The translations under genes and the position numbers were made by a program. From the NCBI RefSeq assembly GCF_041381155.1, contig NC_091143.1, positions 27,529,331 through 27,593,330 of the forward strand: DNA of 64,000 nt, in the 5' to 3' direction. This DNA comes from Argopecten irradians (lineage: Eukaryota; Mollusca; Bivalvia; Pectinida; Pectinidae). Shown piece by piece: positions 57,936 to 64,000 of the stretch (position 1 is its first letter; every line of letters starts with the position of its first letter). The notes beneath the pieces were generated by a model. The model saw only the letters and a list, made by a program, of their open reading frames with translations. It did no database searches and had not been told where the DNA came from.

Positions 57936-58652
57936 ATAGTGATATATTGTAAGTGATCACTTGGAAGACCACTGGAGACATACATGAAGTACAATTACCC
58001 AGTATATTCAATTTTAAATCATTTTAAACAAATCTCAACTGAATCTCTTTCGTGAGAATGAAGAAGACACAAACCTATTATTCTAGGAAAATGGTTGCTG
58101 ATACTGCCATCTTGTATTTATAACCAAACCAGAACTTACAAGTAATAAATTTTGGCCATGACCATCTAGTATATAACAGGAGGTCCCAGAAGGATCTTGG
58201 ACCCCACCAAAGATTGATCTTTGTCTGAAAATTGAAAGAGGGATCTTTTCTCTGCCATGGTAACTACCAATATCCTAGATGGCTACCTGGAGGCCATCTG
58301 GTTGGCCGATCTGTCCCAAAATGCAATATGCAAAACTAGGGTCCTAAGGGAACATACTTGTACATATGATTTTAAAGAATGATCCCTTCTGTACTTTCAA
58401 AGATATAGCTATAAAAATAATTAATGGATGGACTACTGAGCACGGAAAAAAAGGCAATTTGAATAGCCCATCATCTGATGATGGTTGGCTAATAAAATGT
58501 AAAATAAAATAATAAATGTTGATGAAATATGAACATTCATGATGAACATATGATATCCTGCAAGACTCTTTTGGGGTCAGATTGACATAACAACATAATA
58601 TATTGGAAGGGCCTTCGCCGGGCTCAAATCATTATGAAGTATTCAGAACATA
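57936..58652. other. Intergenic, no supported gene
   Basis: No coding or repeat signal I can support. Confidence 0.35.
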
Positions 58653-58664
58653 ACTTGGCATTAC

Positions 58665-59200
58665 TTTGTTTGTTTGTTTGTTTGGTTAATTAACGTCCTA
58701 TTAACAGCTATGGTCATGTAAGGACGGCCTCCCATGTATGCGGTGTGTTGTGTGTATGTTGTGCGAGGTGCGTGTTTCGGGAGACTGCGGTATATTCATG
58801 TTGTGTCTTCTTGTATAGTGGAACTGTTGCCCTTTTTATAGTGCTATATCACTGAAGCATGCCGCTGAAGACACCAAGCAACACACCCCACCCGGTCACA
58901 TTATACTGACAACGGGTGAACCAGTCGTCCCACTCCCTTTTTGCTGAGCGCTAAGCAGGAGCAGAAACTACCACTTTTACAGACTTTGGTGTGTCTCGGC
59001 CAGGGGACAGAACCCAGAGCCTTCCTCACAGGGGCGAACGCTCAACTCAAGGCCAAAAGTGAGGCGGTGCCAAGGGGGGCATTAGGAAGGATAAAGTCAG
59101 TTAGGAAGAATAGAAAAGATAAGATCCTAAATTTAGTCGCCTTTTACGATCATGCAATAGGGGCAGCAGGTACAATTCTAAAGCCCTACCTGCAGGGCAC
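58665..59200 (-). repeat. Full-length SINE copy with perfect 12-bp target duplication
   Basis: A minus-strand copy from the reversed (CAAA)n tail to the hairpin head CCCTACCTGCAGGGC. Flanked by ACTTGGCATTAC (58653-58664, 59201-59212). Confidence 0.92.
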
Positions 59201-59212
59201 ACTTGGCATTAC

Positions 59213-60649
59213 AAACCAGATGAGCGATACAGGCCCACTGGGCCTCTTCTTTCCATATAAGGTCACAAACAAACTGTATAACTTATAATATTTACCCCTG
59301 GATTTTCATATCAGTCTGATGCATTTACCTAGAATAAAATGTCAAAATTGGTCACATACCAAAATTATTTCTCCTTTGATATTGCCTCATCACATTGCTA
59401 ATTAGTTGCAGTAGGAGATTAGTCACCAGACATATGGTCATAAACACGTATACGTGCATTAAGTATATATGTCAAGTGTTACCAGATGCGCCACGTGGAG
59501 GCTCTCCCTTTGTACCCAAGACCAAATTTGGGTTAAATCCTAATATCAAGTGATCATGACCATAAGAGTCAGTTGATGGCAATAAACAGTCAGATTTCAT
59601 ATATCCAAGTAAATATTTCAAGGAAAGTATAATGTGAATAGTCACTCTTGATCATAGCATTCATCAAAATGAAAGTATAATTTGAATAGCCAACTTCTCA
59701 GAACATCAGTGTTACAAAATATATACATCTACCAATGTATACTTATTCAAAGAAAAGAAAATTACATATTAAAATATTTAAAGATTAATCTATGAAAGTG
59801 ATTGTGTCATTTCTTCATGAAGTCTCTTATCTTATAAAACTCAAAACATTCCTTTGTGTTTGCTTTTCTGAAACAATAAAAATAATAGCATCAATTTTAT
59901 CACAAATATTAGAATGAAAAACAACACATGAGGCTGGAAACCCACATGTAACTAAGAATATAAAAATCATTTTGTTAGAACACCTGTTAAAAAAATCCAA
60001 GCTTATTCTCGTATATCCAATTGCACACGTGGGTCGCCGTAGATTTCGCCCTGGGATTATTGAATTAAGCAAGACATGTGGATTTTTTGTGGGGTTTCCC
60101 ATGGGTTAATGGCAATTTTATTTAGAAAAAAATAACTGAATTTTATATAACAAACTACTGCAAGTTTAAAAGATATAAAAGAAATAAAACACAATTGATA
60201 ATTTGAATTTACATGTGATTTTAAAGATAATTCTTAACACGAGGCAAATTCGTAAGAAATTATGCCGTTGTGAGGCGACGATCAACAAATCGATTTGACA
60301 GCTGTCAGAGGACATTGAAAAATTGAGATATCGACAGTATCTTAACATGTTGTGGTAATTTTATATTGTCCAGTGATATTAAATACAAATATCGACCAAA
60401 CAATTATTATTTAACATTAAGTAATCAAGAATAAGCATTATTTACCATTCACAGATTCGTCTTTTACCATCTTCTGTTAACCGGAAGTGCCTCACAACAT
60501 CTTTTCATGATTTTTTTTTCATCCGCAGAGCATAGACCATCAAATCCCACATTTCTGTTTAACGTTTAATTTTTGGCTAAGAAATAGTAACCCTGGTGTA
60601 TTTGTAACCTACGAACTCACCATAGTTATAACTAAGTACGTTTGAAATA
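59213..60649. other. Intergenic, no supported gene
   Basis: AT-rich DNA. Short frames lack domains or splice context. Confidence 0.35.
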
Positions 60650-60790
60650 ATTGAATGAAGTTCAAGGTCATTCATTTGAACAAACTTGGTTGCTCTTCAT
60701 GCCAACATGCTGTAAGCCCAATATGAGTACCCTGGGTCTTTCGGTTATATAGAAGATGTCGTTCGGGTCTTCGGGCCAGGTGAGCTAATT
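60650..60790 (-). repeat. Fragment of the 'GACCTTGACC' repeat family
   Basis: GAAGTTCAAGGTCATTCATTTGAACAAACTTGG...GAGTACCCTGGG...TCGGGCCAGGTGAGC matches modules of the element at 35466-37288. Confidence 0.6.
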
Positions 60791-61119
60791 ACATAACATA
60801 CTAAGGTATATACTTAGCAATGCATGTTTCTCCCCATATTCTTAGATCAGTTATGACTTTACTGTTAGAACTTATCCAACCAAGGATAATAGGCACGAGT
60901 CAGCTCAGTTGGATAAGCAGGTCTGATTCCGTGTCACATCTGAACTCCGTTTATTTTTACACTTTATATAATTTACTTCAAAGACGTAGTATTTATGTGA
61001 TGTTCCATATATAAAGACACTATTTCATCACACCATGTATACAGTGTGAAACCCATATACTTGAGCATTTGTGAAATAATGCCAGACATACATTAAATTA
61101 AACAAGGACATAGTCATTC

Positions 61120-62072
61120 AGATCCCCCGCCAATGGAGATATCAAAGCTGAAGTAAGTTTGATTGTGGAGACTTATGTGTATGAAAAAAAACAGGAAAAA
61201 CCTAAAAATAGCAAAAGGCACTACTAGACCATAAGAACAATGTGTCTATGAAGTTTCATGGAAATATCTCTGCTAGTTTTAGAGTTGTGCTCCGGAAACG
61301 ATTCTTACACAAAAATCTACCATTTTCAGCAATGTTTCCATGGTTACAGAAAAAAGTACAAAAAGTGAAAACCTTAAAATAGCAAAAGGCACTACTAGAC
61401 CATAAGACTAATGTGCCTATGGAGTTTCCGTGCATATATCTCAACCGGTTTTCCAGTTATGCTGCGGAAATGAACCTGGTACAAAAATATGAAATTTTCA
61501 GCAATGTTTCCATGGTTACGGAAAAAGTGCAAAAAATGAAAACCTAAAAATAGCAAAAGGCACTACTAGACCATAAGAACAATGTGTCTATGAAGTTTCA
61601 TGGAAATATCTCTGCTGGTTTTAGAGTTGTGCTCCGGAAACGATTCTTACACAAAAATCTGCCATTTTCAGCAATGTTTCCATGGTTACAGAAAAAAGTA
61701 CAAAAAGTGAAAACCTTAAAATAGCAAAAGGCACTACTAGACCATAAGACCAATGTGTCTATGAAGTTTCGTGGAAATATCTCTTCTGGTTTTAGAGTTA
61801 TGCTCCGGAAACGAACCTGGTACAAAAATATGATATTTTCAGCAATGTTTCCATGGTTACGGAAAAAATGCAAAAACTGAAAACCTAAAATTAGCAAAAG
61901 GCACTACTAGACCATAATACCAATATGTGTATGAAGTTTCGTGGAAATATCTCTACTGGTTTTAGAGTTATGCTCCGGAAACCATTCGTACGGACGGACG
62001 GACAGACGGACGGACGGACGGACGGACGGAACCCTTTTGTATATCCCCCGCCAACTTCGTTGGGCGGGGGAT
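61120..62072 (+). repeat. About 171-bp tandem repeat with ACGG microsatellite
   Basis: Units beginning AAAACCTAAAAATAGCAAAAGG occur at about 61197, 61368, 61540, 61710 and 61879. The unit has ACTACTAGACCATAAGA, GTTTCATGGAAATATCTCTG, GCTCCGGAAACGA and TTCAGCAATGTTTCCATGG. The array ends in (ACGG)n at 61988-62030. Flanks GATCCCCCGCCAATGG and ATCCCCCGCCAACTTCG (the latter followed by its complement GGGCGGGGGAT) suggest a transposon boundary. Confidence 0.75.
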
Positions 62073-62254
62073 AATTATTTCCAACATCCGACAATAAACT
62101 TAAATATCCTAAATACAAAGCATTCATGTACCTCCCAAGAAGTCGTCAGTGCAAATATCGTTAGAAATAAAACAACAATGAATCTCGTATGCTGTACAAA
62201 TTTCCTTTTATTTACGTTTGTTAGCGAAGACGGCTATAATGTTAGTATCTGTCC

Positions 62255-62470
62255 GGATGTTTCAGGACGGCCTCCCATGTATGTGGTGTGTTGCGTGTGC
62301 GAAGAGCGTGGTACGTCTTTTGGGAAACTGTATATTTGTGTTGTTTCTTTATAATAGAGTATAGTGCTATACCACTGAAGCATGCCAAAGACACTAGCCA
62401 AGCACACCACACCGGCCACATACTGATACAGTCGTTCCACTCCCTTTATGATGAGCAATAAGCAGGAACA
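62255..62470 (-). repeat. Diverged SINE fragment
   Basis: CAGGACGGCCTCCCATGTATGTGG, then body motifs to CCACTCCCTTTATGATGAGC with several deletions. Confidence 0.65.
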
Positions 62471-62747
62471 GAAGCTAATGTTAACATTTTCCATAGCCTT
62501 TCGCCTCTCGGCTCTGACCAACCATATTGGGAAGGGAAACAAAGTGTGATGTAAATATCTCGGTCACCTCCTTACAATGTGCGAACAGGGTATTTTAATT
62601 TTCCGGGCGAGACCTCTACACTCTATGTGACACGGATACTGTTTTTTTTACACTTTCAACTCGCACTACATGTTTTGATATCAAATAGAATAAACAGTTC
62701 TGGGTTAGTTTTGAAGATTCTTTTTTTGTCATTGTATGTGAACAATT

Positions 62748-62850
62748 TGTTTGTTTGTTTGATTATTTTAACGTCCTATTTACAGCCAGGGTCATGTAAG
62801 GACGGCCTCCCATGTATACAGTGCGTAGCGTGTGTGAAGCTCGAGGTAAG
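62748..62850 (-). repeat. SINE 3' fragment
   Basis: Reversed tail TTTGTTTGTTTGATTATTTTAACG to CCCATGTATACAGTGCG; only the last 100 bp of the family. Confidence 0.75.
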
Positions 62851-64000
62851 CAATACGCAGCAGACAAAAAGATAATTATGAATTATCTAGCCGCTGAATA
62901 ACCCTAATTTTAGATCATAGCGAATGGATCAACACGAAGCTTATCACCAGTGAAGAGAATGACCCTATCGAAAACAAAATTATGTGATTCAGAAAGTTAA
63001 GTGAGATTGAGAAAGAGTAGTCGAGAGTTATTATCTGTCATTACAATTATTAATACATTTAGCCGGATTTAAAGGCTATTAATGTGACATATGGCGATCA
63101 ATCACCACCGCAAATCTAACACATCTACATCCATCTTTGGTCTCGTTCTGACGTTAAATGATCTTAGACAGGTGCGTAAGAATAATAAAACGTATACAAG
63201 ACACGAACTTACGACCAGGCAGATTGATTCATCAGGGACCCAGATTTATAAATCATCACCTGGTACATAGGTAAAGGAATACTAACTACGTCATTTAATG
63301 TGTGTTGACCTTGATATAATTAGATATATATATATAGCTTCATCGTATGACGATCTAGAATTGTTTTTGTGGGTCAGTGAACATGCTGAATTTTTAATAG
63401 TGTACTGCAAGATTGTCGGCATTTTCATTCAATGGCGTAATTCTAACGAATATCCCAAATAGGAATATTATTTGCAATGTTTTGTGTTTATATTTATTGT
63501 TTTCTATTTGAAAAGAGAACTGGTATGTGTATTCGAATGGTCGTTTTAAGTCTCCAGTTATGTGTTGATTGAGTATTATTATGTTGTACATCATCATTAA
63601 TATGACTTTTCATATTAATTACAATTAACATGCCTAGTTTTAATGTTTTAATACCGTCATCTTATATCAGATGTTATCATCTTTATAAGATGGCCTTTTT
63701 GAATTCACAAAAGTGGTGTTCAAGCTTATATTAAAAATCCCTAGAAACTGTCCACAGCCAAATTTTATTGAAACTTTGTATATTGAAAGTATTACTAGTT
63801 GTCCCTTTAAAGTGACACTTCTTTTTCCTTTTGTGATTTAAAAAGGCCCATTTGCATTAAAACTACTGCTCAAACATGCCAAAAACGTTAGCCTTTGTTA
63901 AATATTCTACATTTCTATTCATAAATAATTTGAGTAGAATTTATATTTAAGTCATTTCTTTTAGATTGTTAACGGAAAATTTAGTTTGAAATAATGTTTA
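62851..64000. other. Window end, no supported gene
   Basis: AT-rich DNA. The phrase GTCCCTTTAAAGTGACAC near 63800 hints at a MITE terminus running out of the window, but its partner is not visible. Confidence 0.35.

Noticed and set aside
58941..59288. Recurrent frame MVCLGQGTEPRAFLTGANAQ... also at 4326, 42003, 54064 and 55899
   Set aside because: It is the antisense of the SINE 5' half; similarity follows the repeat family, with truncations and shifts, so conservation reflects common origin rather than protein selection.
61598..62127. Minus-strand frames with repeated FCYFKVFTFCTFFCNHG
   Set aside because: They follow the 171-bp tandem repeat; the repeated peptide is a by-product of the DNA repeat.

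Overview
The window is AT-rich eukaryotic DNA. Introns carry GT/AG borders, promoters have TATA boxes, and nested LINEs, SINEs and MITEs dominate. The repeats (a SINE ending in a CAAA-rich tail, Tx1-like and I-like LINEs, dispersed minisatellites) and small secreted glycine-, aromatic- and arginine-rich proteins suggest a bivalve mollusc, possibly a pearl-oyster-like species. That assignment is inference. No bacterial features, CRISPR array or rRNA were seen.

Layout. 204-10148 holds a 5'-truncated I-like LINE that inserted into a SINE and is flanked by a 12-bp target-site duplication (GTATATTCGTGT). It was later split by one SINE (1713-2246) and by a Tx1/L1-like LINE (about 3019-8774) that itself carries a SINE (4362-4890). 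10160-12560 is a graveyard of SINE and MITE copies.

14340-44100 contains four small secreted-protein genes. Genes A (minus, 14949-15751) and B (plus, 20083-20929) are a divergent paralogous pair of glycine-rich proteins. Gene C (plus, 24011-27304) is a 395-aa protein built of 24-aa Arg-Gly-Gly repeats. Gene D (plus, 43402-44062) is an 81-aa aromatic and charged protein. All four have a short exon encoding a signal peptide and ending in a phase-1 intron. A, B and C also show a non-coding first exon and the same extended TATA box (TATAAATATG). The most economical reading is a cluster of co-regulated secreted structural or matrix proteins, for example of shell; this is not proven by sequence alone.

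Between and inside the genes lie transposons recognisable from inverted termini and target duplications: a Mutator-like MITE family (9-10-bp duplications), TTAA-flanked MITEs, a TA-flanked element, a 2.58-kb element with about 125-bp inverted termini (46278-48856), and larger inverted-repeat elements at 29795-37288. 50449-54699 is a 34-bp minisatellite invaded by three different mobile elements. 57337-57935 is a 31-bp minisatellite, and 61190-61990 a roughly 171-bp tandem repeat. The remaining intergenic DNA shows no gene I can support.
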